From: Acidobacteriota bacterium
GTDB taxonomy: Bacteria > Acidobacteriota > Terriglobia > Acidiferrales > UBA7541
Assembly (NCBI GenBank): GCA_003224075.1
Contig: QHYF01000086.1
Span: 1 to 35,817, forward strand
Direction: 5' to 3'
Length of the DNA: 35,817 bases
In this document: positions 8,192-16,380 of the stretch, one piece after another
How positions within the stretch are numbered: position 1 is the stretch's first letter
Layout of the letters: each line of letters starts with the position of its first letter
Notes under the pieces: generated by a model
Database searches by the model: none
What the model was told of the DNA's origin: nothing
What the model saw: the letters and a program-made list of their open reading frames with translations, nothing else
Program-made: the position numbers and the translations under genes

Positions 8192-8712
8192 GACGCAGGA
8201 TGCGGTCTTCAGGCGCGAACCCTGGGGGCGCACCGGAAAACCCCTGTTTTGACTCATTTGCGGTCCTTGCGGGCGCTACTTTTTCGCGAGCGCCCGTATC
8301 TCACTCCCTGTGGAAAACCTTGTGGAAACTGCGGATTCGCCGTTGAGATTGGCACGCGATTTTCTGCGGAGCCGCGCTACTATCCAAAAGATGTACCATT
8401 GTAAGTCATAGATAATAAGCATGTTGCTTGCGTTCTTGGGCCGCGAACCATGGGGATGCTGATCCGCCTTGCTAGAGGCGCATGCTCGCACATTTGCACA
8501 GCTTTGCAGCAACGGTTTTACGAAATGGTACCGCTACCTCCGTTGGAGGCGCTGAATGTCGCATGTGCCGGCGTTCCTCGCGCAGACGCGAATGCCGATG
8601 CATTAGGGCCTCTCCCCGTGGCACCCGGGCGTGTTGACGCATTCTGAGCCGAAGTCTATAGTGAAACTGCGGTGGCTGAAGCCCCGTGGCGCCACCCCGT
8701 CGTCATGCGCCC
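8192..8712. other. Intergenic region upstream of pgsA (521 bases)
   Basis: No convincing coding region. It contains two closely spaced TGTGGAAA motifs (8309-8316 and 8321-8328), an AT-richer patch around 8390-8425, and the pgsA promoter near its right end. A 6-bp inverted repeat (GGTGGC at 8671-8676, GCCACC at 8691-8696) lies in the expected 5' leader of pgsA. Confidence 0.6.
8634..8662 (+). promoter_or_regulatory. Sigma-70-type promoter for pgsA
   Basis: TTGACG (8634-8639) and TATAGT (8657-8662) are separated by exactly 17 bases, five of six and five of six matches to the consensus. The expected start of transcription near 8669 leaves a leader of about 44 bases before the pgsA ATG. Confidence 0.65.
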
Positions 8713-9339
8713 ATGAATCTGCCTAACTCACTGACTCTGTTGCGGATTTTTTTTGTTCCCGTCCTCATCGTGATTCTGTTGACCCGTAGCCCCAACGTCC
8801 CGCTTTGGGGCGTCACCATGCATTTCGAGGTCTGGGGAGTGTTGATCCTGCTGCTGGCGGCGGCTACGGATTGGGCGGATGGTTACCTGGCGCGGAGGCG
8901 GATGCAAATCACCACGCTGGGCATTCTTCTTGACCCCATCGCGGACAAGCTGCTGATCTCGGCGGCATTCATAGCTCTCGTGGACATGCATCTTGTTAAA
9001 GCGTGGATGGTGGTGATCATCATCGGGCGTGAATTCACAGTCCTCGGGCTGCGGAACATCGCCTCGGCGGAAGGCTTCACGATCGCGGCTTCTACTCTTG
9101 GCAAGACCAAGATGGTGTTGCAGGTTTGCGCTGTAGCGGTCCTCATTGCCGGCGCAAGACATCCTTCTCTGAAGCCGCTCGCGCTCTTTCTGCTCTGGCT
9201 GGTGGTGATCAGCGCCCTGGTGTCTGCCGCGCAATATTTCCGGCGCTTCTGGAGCCACGTCGACGACAGCATCAAGCAGCGCCGACGCCTTCGGATGCTG
9301 GAAGCCCGCAAGAAGCCTCAGGATGCTGTCCCTCTCTGA
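8713..9339 (+). CDS. pgsA: CDP-diacylglycerol--glycerol-3-phosphate 3-phosphatidyltransferase PgsA
   Basis: 208-residue integral membrane enzyme that makes phosphatidylglycerol phosphate, the committed step to acidic phospholipids. The CDP-alcohol phosphotransferase signature D-x2-D-G-x2-A-R-x8-G-x3-D-x3-D is complete, running from Asp53 (DWADGYLAR) to Asp78 (GILLDPIADK). The start MNLPNSLTLLRI is typical of PgsA. Several hydrophobic segments surround the motif, and a basic tail (KQRRRLRMLEARKK) ends the protein. ATG at 8713 is chosen over the in-frame ATG at 8686 because the conserved N-terminus begins there. The last 17 bases overlap the next gene. Confidence 0.93.
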   Translation: MNLPNSLTLLRIFFVPVLIVILLTRSPNVPLWGVTMHFEVWGVLILLLAAATDWADGYLARRRMQITTLGILLDPIADKLLISAAFIALVDMHLVKAWMVVIIIGREFTVLGLRNIASAEGFTIAASTLGKTKMVLQVCAVAVLIAGARHPSLKPLALFLLWLVVISALVSAAQYFRRFWSHVDDSIKQRRRLRMLEARKKPQDAVPL

Positions 9340-9886
9340 AGAAAGCCGGCGCGCCGCCCTGCAACTTGCCCGCGCGGCTGTGGTCGAAGCCGTCTCCAAT
9401 CGCAAGCTTTTGGACTCGATTCCGCGTGAAGGAATCTTCGCGGAGCGCTGCGGCGTGTTTGTGACCCTGCATGTGCGGGGACGTTTGCAGGGCTGCATCG
9501 GGGTCGTCGAGGCGAATGAGCCTTTGGGAGAAGCCATTGTCCGCTGCGCCGCCAGCGCAGCACTGGAAGATCCACGGTTTGCCGCTTTGAGGAAGGAACA
9601 GCTTGCCGATCTGAATATCGAAATCTCGCTGCTTTCGTCTCTGGAGGCAATCGCCCCCGAATCGATCGAAATTGGCCGCCACGGACTTTTGGTGGTGTTA
9701 CACGCGTGCCGCGGGCTTCTTCTCCCGCAGGTTGCGATCGAGCATCAACTGACCCGCGAGCAGTTCTTGGAGGAGACGTGCAGCAAGGCCGGATTGCGCC
9801 GTGAGGCCTGGCGTGACCCGGAGGCGCGCATCTTCGGATTTACCTGCGAAGTCTTTTCGGAGAGTTCCCACCGGGAAAGAACGTGA
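9323..9886 (+). CDS. AMMECR1-domain protein (AmmeMemoRadiSam system protein A type)
   Basis: 187 residues covering one AMMECR1 domain. Recognised from GVFVTLHVRGRLQGCIGVV, with the conserved cysteine-containing RGCIG-like core, followed by PLGEAIVRCAASAALEDPRF, LNIEISLLS, and a C-terminal RHGLLVVLHACRGLLLPQVA. Biochemical function of the family is not established. In many bacteria and archaea the gene is paired with a MEMO gene and a radical SAM gene. Neither is in this window. Here it overlaps pgsA by 17 bases and is probably cotranscribed with it. The conserved family cysteine motif looks intact. Confidence 0.85.
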   Translation: MLSLSEESRRAALQLARAAVVEAVSNRKLLDSIPREGIFAERCGVFVTLHVRGRLQGCIGVVEANEPLGEAIVRCAASAALEDPRFAALRKEQLADLNIEISLLSSLEAIAPESIEIGRHGLLVVLHACRGLLLPQVAIEHQLTREQFLEETCSKAGLRREAWRDPEARIFGFTCEVFSESSHRERT

Positions 9887-9930
9887 GGATTCTCGCTCTT
9901 CTGGGAAGCTCGACTCCAAAGAAGTGCGAC

Positions 9931-9966
9931 AAGAGAAAAGGCCCGCGCGGGAAACCGTAGCGGGCC
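9931..9966 (-). terminator. Rho-independent terminator of the secreted protein gene
   Basis: Arms GGCCCGC (9940-9946) and GCGGGCC (9960-9966) form a 7-bp GC stem with a 13-base loop. On the reverse strand the stem is followed by TTTTCTCTT. The orientation fits the leftward gene ending at 9994. Confidence 0.6.
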
Positions 9967-9993
9967 TGAACCACTCTGAGGGATGCCGGGCGT

Positions 9994-10869
9994 CTACTCG
10001 ATTTCGACGTAGTCTCCCGCATAGAGAGCGATTGAACTGTACGTGATCAGGATCGTAGATGAATTTCGGCTGACGTTGATGACAATGCCCTCGCCGAGCA
10101 CCTCTCGGGGCAGGTCGTTCCACTCATAGCGCTTCGGGGCGCTCCCGAAGCCGTACATGGTGTACTGATAACCCTTCATCTGCGGAACAGTCTCGGCCAT
10201 CGAGCCTTGATACCGGAAGATTCGGAAGTAATCCCCGACCTTCACACCCTGGTTGCTTCCCAGATTCACGTAGACTGAGCTGTACTTGCCGTAGGAACTT
10301 GAGTGGTCCTTCCCTTTGACCAGCATGGCCACGTGCTTCCCGCTGATCGGGGCAAAATGATCGAAGCCGGTCGAGTCCTTGAAAGGGGGCGCCGGGCGAT
10401 CCTGGTACGGTCGCAGGATGTCTCCGCGCTGCATATACCCACACGAAAAGATGACCTCAGCGACTGACACTTTGGGCTGAACATTCACCACCTGAAGCTG
10501 GCCCGCATCCAGATAGGCAGTCCCCATGGCTCTCATGAGCTTGTCTTGCCACTTAAACCATTGCACGTTCGTGGGGTCCTCATCCGGCCGCACAACCGAG
10601 AACCGGTCGCCCACGCGAACGCCCTTGTCCTGGCCGCGATTGATGTACACATAGTCGCCGCGCGCCCAAGAAAGCTTGTAATTCGATTGCTCGCCGGAAA
10701 CCAGCTGGATGTCGTCGGGCACTCTCTGGTCCGTCACGAAACCCGAGCAATTCACCGCACTAAAGTCGGCTTGGGGGATTACCGGAGCAGCCTGGGGTGC
10801 GTTTTGTGCCGAACTCATCGCAGCTCCCAGAAAAACCGAGAGACACAAAGCAGCTATTCTAGCGCGCAT
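9994..10869 (-). CDS. Secreted protein with two copies of a beta-rich VGD repeat, unknown function
   Basis: 291 residues with a Sec signal peptide (MRARIAALCLSVFLGAAMSSAQ, cleavage likely after residue 21). The rest contains two related units. The first has YVYINRGQDKGVRVGDRFSV (residues 73-92) and the second has SVYVNLGSNQGVKVGDYFRI (198-217). Each is followed by a strand-rich stretch ending in a G-D turn (QRGDILRP near 148-154, YAGDYVEIE at the C-terminus). The repeat recalls the C-terminal domain of FlgT-like and related envelope proteins, but this is only a resemblance. GAAGGAG lies 7 bases before the ATG at 10869. It is a single-gene unit with its own promoter and terminator. Confidence 0.8.
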   Translation of the reverse strand: MRARIAALCLSVFLGAAMSSAQNAPQAAPVIPQADFSAVNCSGFVTDQRVPDDIQLVSGEQSNYKLSWARGDYVYINRGQDKGVRVGDRFSVVRPDEDPTNVQWFKWQDKLMRAMGTAYLDAGQLQVVNVQPKVSVAEVIFSCGYMQRGDILRPYQDRPAPPFKDSTGFDHFAPISGKHVAMLVKGKDHSSSYGKYSSVYVNLGSNQGVKVGDYFRIFRYQGSMAETVPQMKGYQYTMYGFGSAPKRYEWNDLPREVLGEGIVINVSRNSSTILITYSSIALYAGDYVEIE

Positions 10870-10923
10870 TCCATAACTCCTTCGACGACACGCCCTACGG
10901 GCCGTGCGAGGACTTTCTTAGCG

Positions 10924-10952
10924 AAAGTAACAGGGGCAACCCCACGCGTCAA
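10924..10952 (-). promoter_or_regulatory. Candidate promoter of the leftward secreted protein gene
   Basis: On the reverse strand TTGACG (10947-10952) is followed after 17 bases by TACTTT (10924-10929). The -35 is good and the -10 is weak. Transcription would begin about 45 bases before the ATG. Confidence 0.45.
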
Positions 10953-11035
10953 CCGATAGGCTGGGGTTGCTTTACACTTTTGATACTGCATACTACTGGC
11001 TGTATTTTCAATGGATTGGGAGCACAAGGCGGCGT

Positions 11036-12556
11036 ATGAGTGTCTTCGGTGAGGGCGTAGGGCGCATATGCGCAGTTGTGGCAGGCTCCACGGCGGCCGA
11101 GATGGCGGAGCAGGTTGGTTGCGCTCTCAAGGAAACCAAGACCGTCGAGGTGCGCCTCGATTGGCTGCGCAGTGACGCAGAGCGCTCCCGATTCCTCAAC
11201 TGGCTCAAGACGAGCACGCCCAAGAAGGCCACCTTTCTCGCCACCTGCCGCCGCCGTGAGGGTCGCGGGAAGCTTGCCGGGGACGTTGACCGTGAACTTT
11301 ACTGGCTCATGCAGGCTCGCGAGGCCGGCTGCCAGTGGTGCGATCTGGAAGTTGAAACCCTGCGTAAGCTTCCGGACCAGTCTGTTAGGGAATATCCCGT
11401 GCCACCTCGAGTCCTACTCTCCGTACATGACTTTGAGCGCACGCCGGTTTTGCCTCGAAGTGTGAGTCCTCCTGCCCATGGTGGGGCCGATGCCGTAAAG
11501 ATCGCGGCAAAAGCGAACACCATTGCCGACAGCGTTCGTCTGCTGAAACTGGCCCGGCGTTCCAAAAACTTCGTTGCTATTCCGATGGGAGAAGCCGGCT
11601 TGCCCGCGCGCGTCCTGGCGTTGCGGGAGGGGAGTGCGCTGGCATACGCGCCCGTCGCTGAGGCCACTGCGCCCGGCCAGGTTTCGCTCGAGGAGATGAC
11701 CCATCTCTATCGCGCTCACGCGCTCAATCGCCGAACTCGTGTATACGGAGTGATTGGCGATCCCGTCGGTCATTCCCTTTCGCCGTTGCTGCACAACACC
11801 GGCTTCGTGGCGCGCCACCTTGATGCGGTTTACCTCCCATTTCTGGTGCATCAACTTGGCGATTTTCTCGCCGCCGTTCCCGAGTTTGGGGTCCGCGGTT
11901 TCAGCGTCACACTGCCGCACAAGCAGACCATCCTCAAACACTTGAAGGAATGCGAGCCATTGGCTGCGGAGATTGGCGCGGTGAATACTGTTATGGTGCG
12001 CAGCAACGGTTCGCTCTATGGTTGCAACACGGATTATGTCGGCGCACTTCGTTCTCTGGAAAAGAAACTTCGAATTAAAGGAAGCCGGGCGCTGATTTTC
12101 GGGGCCGGTGGTTCCGCGCGGGCCGCCGCATTCGCATTAAAACGGGCTGGCGCCGTCGTTGCGATCTGTGCGCGGAGAGAAACAGCAGCGAAAGAATTGG
12201 CGCGTGCCGTCGGCGGAGAAGTTGTGCCGCGCCGCGCTCTGCGTGGCGAGCATTTTGATGCCGTCCTGAACGCCACTCCGCTAGGGATGCATCCGCACGA
12301 CGGAATTTCGCCCCTGGCACCCGGCGAGTTACACTGTCGCATCGTCATGGATTTGATTTACCGGCCGCAGAGGACCCAGCTCTTGAAAATCGCCGCAAAA
12401 AAAGGCATCGCCACTGTCTCCGGTGTTGAAATGTTTCTCGCGCAGGGCATGGCCCAATGGGAAATATGGACCGAAAGGCGCGCGCCGGAAGCGGCCATGC
12501 GGCGCGCCGTTCTCGGCGCCTTGCGCGCAGAAGAGAAGTCGCGCCAGCGCGCTTAA
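11036..12556 (+). CDS. aroDE: Bifunctional 3-dehydroquinate dehydratase / shikimate dehydrogenase (AroD-AroE fusion)
   Basis: 506 residues carrying two consecutive shikimate-pathway enzymes. Residues about 10-225 are a type I dehydroquinase: EVRLDWL, SVHDFERT with catalytic His131, VKIAAKA with the Schiff-base Lys155, and IPMGEAGLPARV near the C-terminal substrate loop. Residues about 237-500 are shikimate dehydrogenase: YGVIGDPVGHSLSPLLHN, VTLPHKQ with catalytic Lys296, GCNTDYVGA, the NADP-binding GAGGSARAA, and NATPLGM. The fused order AroD then AroE is that of plant DHQ-SDH and some bacteria. ATG at 11036 is preferred. A TTG at 10967 would add 23 residues that match nothing. trpE follows after 65 bases, so chorismate synthesis and use are adjacent. 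Confidence 0.93.
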   Translation: MSVFGEGVGRICAVVAGSTAAEMAEQVGCALKETKTVEVRLDWLRSDAERSRFLNWLKTSTPKKATFLATCRRREGRGKLAGDVDRELYWLMQAREAGCQWCDLEVETLRKLPDQSVREYPVPPRVLLSVHDFERTPVLPRSVSPPAHGGADAVKIAAKANTIADSVRLLKLARRSKNFVAIPMGEAGLPARVLALREGSALAYAPVAEATAPGQVSLEEMTHLYRAHALNRRTRVYGVIGDPVGHSLSPLLHNTGFVARHLDAVYLPFLVHQLGDFLAAVPEFGVRGFSVTLPHKQTILKHLKECEPLAAEIGAVNTVMVRSNGSLYGCNTDYVGALRSLEKKLRIKGSRALIFGAGGSARAAAFALKRAGAVVAICARRETAAKELARAVGGEVVPRRALRGEHFDAVLNATPLGMHPHDGISPLAPGELHCRIVMDLIYRPQRTQLLKIAAKKGIATVSGVEMFLAQGMAQWEIWTERRAPEAAMRRAVLGALRAEEKSRQRA

Positions 12557-12621
12557 TTCAGAAATGCAATAATAAGCGCCTTAACTGTGAACTGTAGACT
12601 GCCGATTGCGAAATCACTTTG

Positions 12622-14127
12622 ATGATCCAGCCGGACTTCCACGAGTTTCAGCGCCTCGCGAAGCAAGGAAACCTCATCCCCGTCTATGATGTTTTTTCTG
12701 CGGATTTGCTGACGCCCGTGAGCGCCTACTTACGAATCGCTCAGGGCGCGCGATATTCCTTCCTTCTGGAAAGCGTGGAGGGCGGTGAAAAAATCGCGCG
12801 CTACACGTTTGCCGGCGCCCACCCGGAGGAAGTTTTCCGCTACGCCAGCGGCGCGTGCGTACTGGAGAGCCGCGACCGCATCGTGTGGGAGGAACGCGAT
12901 CCCATCTCGTTCCTGCGCGAGCGCGTCGAGCGTTTCCGCCCCATGCGACTGCCGGGCTTGCCGCCGCTGGTCGCGGGCGCCATCGGTTATTTCAGCTATG
13001 ACATGGTGCGGCTCATCGAGCGCCTGCCGAAGCGTTTGCGCGACGAAATCGGCCTCTACGACGCGATGCTGATGTTCTATCACGGCCTCATCGTTTTCGA
13101 TCACGTGCAGCACCGGTTGTGGATCGTTCGCAACGTCTTCACCGATGGACACGGCAGCCTCCGCGCGAAGTACAACGCCGCCGTGCGCGATATCAAAGAG
13201 ACGCGCCGTCTCCTCGAAGAACCCGTTGCCGCGGAAGGCCCCAAAAAACAATCGAAAGCAAAGAGACAGTCTCCCCTCAAAGTGATTTCAAATTTTCGGC
13301 GCGCGGAATACCTAGCCGCGGTTCGAAAAGCAAAGCAGTACATTCGCGCGGGCGACATTTTCCAGGTGGTGCTGAGCCAGCGTTTCTCCGTCAAGACCAA
13401 GGCGGAACCGTTCGAAGTCTATCGTGAGTTGCGCGCCTTGAATCCCTCGCCCTACCTTTTCTATTTGCAGCTCAACGACGTCTCTGTGGTTGGCAGCTCG
13501 CCGGAAATGCTTGTCAAGGTGCAGGGACGCGATGTGTTTTATCGTCCCATCGCCGGAACGCGTTGGCGCGGCAAGGACGAGGCCGAAGACCAGCGCCTCG
13601 AACGCGAAATGCTTGCGAGCGAAAAAGAGCGAGCCGAGCACATCATGCTCGTGGACCTCGGCCGCAACGATCTCGGACGCGTCTGCGACTACGGCACGGT
13701 GAAGGCCGAGAAGCTGCTCACCGTGGAGCGCTACTCGCACGTGATGCACCTCGTTTCAAGCTTGCGCGGCCGCCTGCGCGAGGATGTCGATTGCTTCGAC
13801 GCGCTGATGGCCTGTTTCCCGGCAGGCACCGTGTCGGGGGCGCCCAAAGTCCGCGCCATGGAAATCATCGAAGAGATGGAGCGCACGCGCCGCGGGATTT
13901 ATGCCGGTGGCATCCTCTATCTCGATTTCTCAGGCAATCTTGATTCTTGCATTGCCCTTCGCACCATGGTCGTCAAGAACGGCGTAGCCTACGTGCAAGC
14001 CGGCGGCGGCATAGTTGCGGATTCCACCCCGGAGGGCGAATATCAGGAGAGCGTCAACAAGGCGAAAGCGCTGTTGACCGCGCTGGAATCAGCCCAGAAA
14101 AGAAGCCGGTCGAGGAAGTCATCATGA
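12622..14127 (+). CDS. trpE: Anthranilate synthase component I TrpE
   Basis: 501 residues. It converts chorismate to anthranilate using ammonia from TrpG. The N-terminal part has SFLLESVEGGEKIARYTF, where LLES marks the tryptophan feedback site. The catalytic part has VLSQRFSV, NPSPYLFYL, GSSPEMLVKV, PIAGTRWRGKDEAED, LVDLGRNDLGRV, FPAGTVSGAPKVRAMEII and GGGIVADSTPEGEYQE. All usual catalytic motifs are present, so feedback-regulated anthranilate synthase is the best call rather than PabB. The ATG at 12622 is chosen over the adjoining TTG at 12619. The stop overlaps the trpG ATG. Confidence 0.96.
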   Translation: MIQPDFHEFQRLAKQGNLIPVYDVFSADLLTPVSAYLRIAQGARYSFLLESVEGGEKIARYTFAGAHPEEVFRYASGACVLESRDRIVWEERDPISFLRERVERFRPMRLPGLPPLVAGAIGYFSYDMVRLIERLPKRLRDEIGLYDAMLMFYHGLIVFDHVQHRLWIVRNVFTDGHGSLRAKYNAAVRDIKETRRLLEEPVAAEGPKKQSKAKRQSPLKVISNFRRAEYLAAVRKAKQYIRAGDIFQVVLSQRFSVKTKAEPFEVYRELRALNPSPYLFYLQLNDVSVVGSSPEMLVKVQGRDVFYRPIAGTRWRGKDEAEDQRLEREMLASEKERAEHIMLVDLGRNDLGRVCDYGTVKAEKLLTVERYSHVMHLVSSLRGRLREDVDCFDALMACFPAGTVSGAPKVRAMEIIEEMERTRRGIYAGGILYLDFSGNLDSCIALRTMVVKNGVAYVQAGGGIVADSTPEGEYQESVNKAKALLTALESAQKRSRSRKSS

Positions 14128-14658
14128 TTCTCCTGCTCGACAACTACGATTCCTTTACCTACAACCTTGCGCAGTATCTCGGCGAACTCGGTTGCCAGGT
14201 CGAAGTGCACCGAAACGACAAAATCTCCGTCGAAGAAATCATCCGCCGGAAACCGGAGCGCATCGTAATTTCTCCCGGACCGTGCACGCCGCAGGAGGCG
14301 GGCATTTCCGTCGAGTTGGTCGAGCGCCTGGCCGGAAAATTTCCTATCCTCGGTGTGTGCCTCGGCCATCAGGCCATTGGTGCTGCATTCGGCGGCAAAA
14401 TCATCCGCGCACCGCCATCACGACGGCAAGAACATCTTCCGCAAGCTACCCGATCCCTTCACGGCAACGCGCTATCATTCCCTCATCGTGGAGAAAAAAT
14501 CTTTGCCCCGTGAGCTGACCATCAGCGCCGAGACCGGCGACGGCATCATCATGGGCCTCCGTCACCGCCGTCACAAAATCGAAGGCGTGCAGTTCCATCC
14601 GGAATCCGTCCTCACCGAATCCGGCAAGCAACTCCTGAAGAACTTCCTGTCGTTGTAG
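14124..14658 (+). pseudogene. trpG: Anthranilate synthase component II TrpG, disrupted by deletion and frameshift
   Basis: The gene starts by ATGA overlap with trpE. Frame 1 gives MILLLDNYDSFTYNLAQYLG, then SPGPCTPQEAG and GVCLGHQAIG with the catalytic cysteine, then GGKIIRA ending at 14411. Family members continue with about eleven residues including an L-M-H-G-K motif. Here only four bases (14412-14415) separate that point from HHDGKNIF, which is in another frame. The second frame carries FTATRYHSLIV and the catalytic FHPES before the stop at 14658. Four bases in place of about 33 implies loss of about 29 nt. Read straight, frame 1 ends at 14513 without the catalytic His-Glu. Either a real inactivation or an assembly/base-calling error. 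The same domain could be PabA if shared with folate synthesis. Confidence 0.85.
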
Positions 14659-14661
14659 TGT

Positions 14662-16218
14662 TTACCAGTTCAGGCCCGCCAGGATCGCGCCGTAAATTTC
14701 CATCCCGCGCCAAAGGTGGCCAAGGCGCAAGTTTTCGTCGGAGCTGTGCTGGTGATTGTCGTAATTCACGATGGGCACTCCGATCCACGGCAGACCGAGG
14801 TCTTCAAAAATGTACGTCGGCACCGTGCCCCCGAGTGTCGGCGCGATCACCGCAGTGCCGCCCGTCGCGGCCTGAACAACCTGCACCAGCGCTTTCGAAA
14901 CCGGCAAATCCATCGGCGTCCGCGATGCGCGATAGCCGCCCTGATTGATGACTTTCGCGATCAGCGGATACGTGCGCCGCTCCTCCATCGTCGGCTCGCG
15001 ATCAATCACCCAGTAGCCCTGTTTCCGGATGAACAGAGCAATCTGGTCAAATTTCTGCTGCGGGTCCTCGCCTCTCACGAGCCGCGCGTCGAGCGAAGCC
15101 TCGGCGCGATCCGGCACCACATTCTGCGCCTGATCTCCCACGTACGCGCTGCGCAATCCGCGAATGTTCAACGAAGGTTGCGTCAGCAGTTCCACGAGCT
15201 TCTTCCCCCCGCCTTCCGGTTTCGCGATGCCCAATTCGCGTTCGAGATCGGCGTCGTTCGCCGGCATTTCGGCCAGCGCCTTTTTCTCGAGATCTCCAAG
15301 CGGTGCGACATCGTCGTAGTAGCCTTCGATTAGAACGCGCCCATCGGCGTCTTTCATCGCCGCCAGCAACCGCGACAATTCCATCGCTGGATTTGGCGCC
15401 CAGTTCCCATAATGCCCGCTATGCAACGCGCGCACTGGCCCGTACACCGTGACATCAATCCCGGTCTCGCCGCGGTTGCCGAAGAAAACCAGCGGACGCC
15501 CGCTCTGATGCACCGGCCCATCGCCCGTGATCAGTAAATCTCCGCCGAGAAGATTCTTGTGCAATTCCAGCGTGCGCTGCAGATTCGGCGAACCCGCCTC
15601 TTCCTCCCCTTCGAGAATGACTTTCAGGTTTACTGCCAGAGGGATTTTCTTGGCGCGAAGCGCGTCAATCGCTGCCAGCAGTGCCACGATAGGTGATTTG
15701 TCGTCGGAAGCAGACCGCGCATAGATTCGCCAGTTATCGTTATAGACGGCGCGATGCTGCGCGCTGTTTTCAGGGAAGGGAATCCGCTTTCCTCCGGCCT
15801 CAATAGCTGCGTCGCGAAGAACCGGCTCAAAAGGTTTTCCGTCCGTCCATGCCGCCGGGTCGACCGGCTGGCCGTCATAATGCGCGTAAAAAATCACCGT
15901 GCGTTTCGCTTCCGGCGAGAGCAGCTTGCCGAACACCACCGGCCCGCGTCCGCTGATCGGCAGCAGATGCGTTTCGATTCCGCGTGCCTCAAGCATCTCG
16001 ACAAGGTGCGCCGCGTTCCTCTGAATGTTGGGTGTGTCGCTGGCAATGTTGGGAATCGCCAAAAACTCGCTTAGCTCTCGGACAATACGGTCTTCGTTGT
16101 CCATGCGGTAATCCCGCACTTCCTGTACGACCTGCGCGGGTGTCGGCGCAGTTGACTTCTGCGCCTGTGCCGGATACGGTAAAAGGGCAATCAACAGAGC
16201 GACTGCTATGTTCCTCAA
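14662..16218 (-). CDS. Secreted M20-family dipeptidase-like peptidase
   Basis: 518 residues with a signal peptide (MRNIAVALLIALLPYPAQAQ). Zinc peptidase motifs are FYAHYDGQPVD (His113, Asp115), SASDDKSP (bridging Asp172) and LEGEEEAGS (catalytic glutamate around 205-207). The C-terminal HQHSSDENLRLGHLW supplies the last histidine ligand. The layout and length fit the M20 dipeptidase / succinyl-diaminopimelate desuccinylase-like group that includes many secreted Acidobacteria peptidases. The start codon is TTG at 16218 with GAGGAG about 8 bases upstream. It ends 3 bases from trpG, tail to tail, and is divergent from the ABC genes. Confidence 0.9.
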   Translation of the reverse strand: MRNIAVALLIALLPYPAQAQKSTAPTPAQVVQEVRDYRMDNEDRIVRELSEFLAIPNIASDTPNIQRNAAHLVEMLEARGIETHLLPISGRGPVVFGKLLSPEAKRTVIFYAHYDGQPVDPAAWTDGKPFEPVLRDAAIEAGGKRIPFPENSAQHRAVYNDNWRIYARSASDDKSPIVALLAAIDALRAKKIPLAVNLKVILEGEEEAGSPNLQRTLELHKNLLGGDLLITGDGPVHQSGRPLVFFGNRGETGIDVTVYGPVRALHSGHYGNWAPNPAMELSRLLAAMKDADGRVLIEGYYDDVAPLGDLEKKALAEMPANDADLERELGIAKPEGGGKKLVELLTQPSLNIRGLRSAYVGDQAQNVVPDRAEASLDARLVRGEDPQQKFDQIALFIRKQGYWVIDREPTMEERRTYPLIAKVINQGGYRASRTPMDLPVSKALVQVVQAATGGTAVIAPTLGGTVPTYIFEDLGLPWIGVPIVNYDNHQHSSDENLRLGHLWRGMEIYGAILAGLNW

Positions 16219-16380
16219 AGTATCTCTCCTCTGACGCTGCCGGTGGTTTTACCGCCTGAGAGCCCCGCTGCTGGCCCGGCGTGGCCTGCCAGCGATTCTA
16301 TCTGACCCGCAAGGCCTCTGCTCGTTCGTCGATTTTTTCCCGCGGTGTGCAAATCCCGCGGCATCATTATGGAGCCTTAT

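Noticed and set aside
8349..8367. TTGGCACG followed by TGC, resembling a sigma-54 promoter
   Set aside because: The GG and GC elements are separated by 13 bases rather than 10, so the spacing does not fit sigma-54. No sigma-70 -10 box lies at the right distance either.
14395..14430. Programmed ribosomal frameshift in trpG
   Set aside because: There is no slippery heptamer, and about eleven conserved residues are missing as well as the frame, so a deletion explains the data better.
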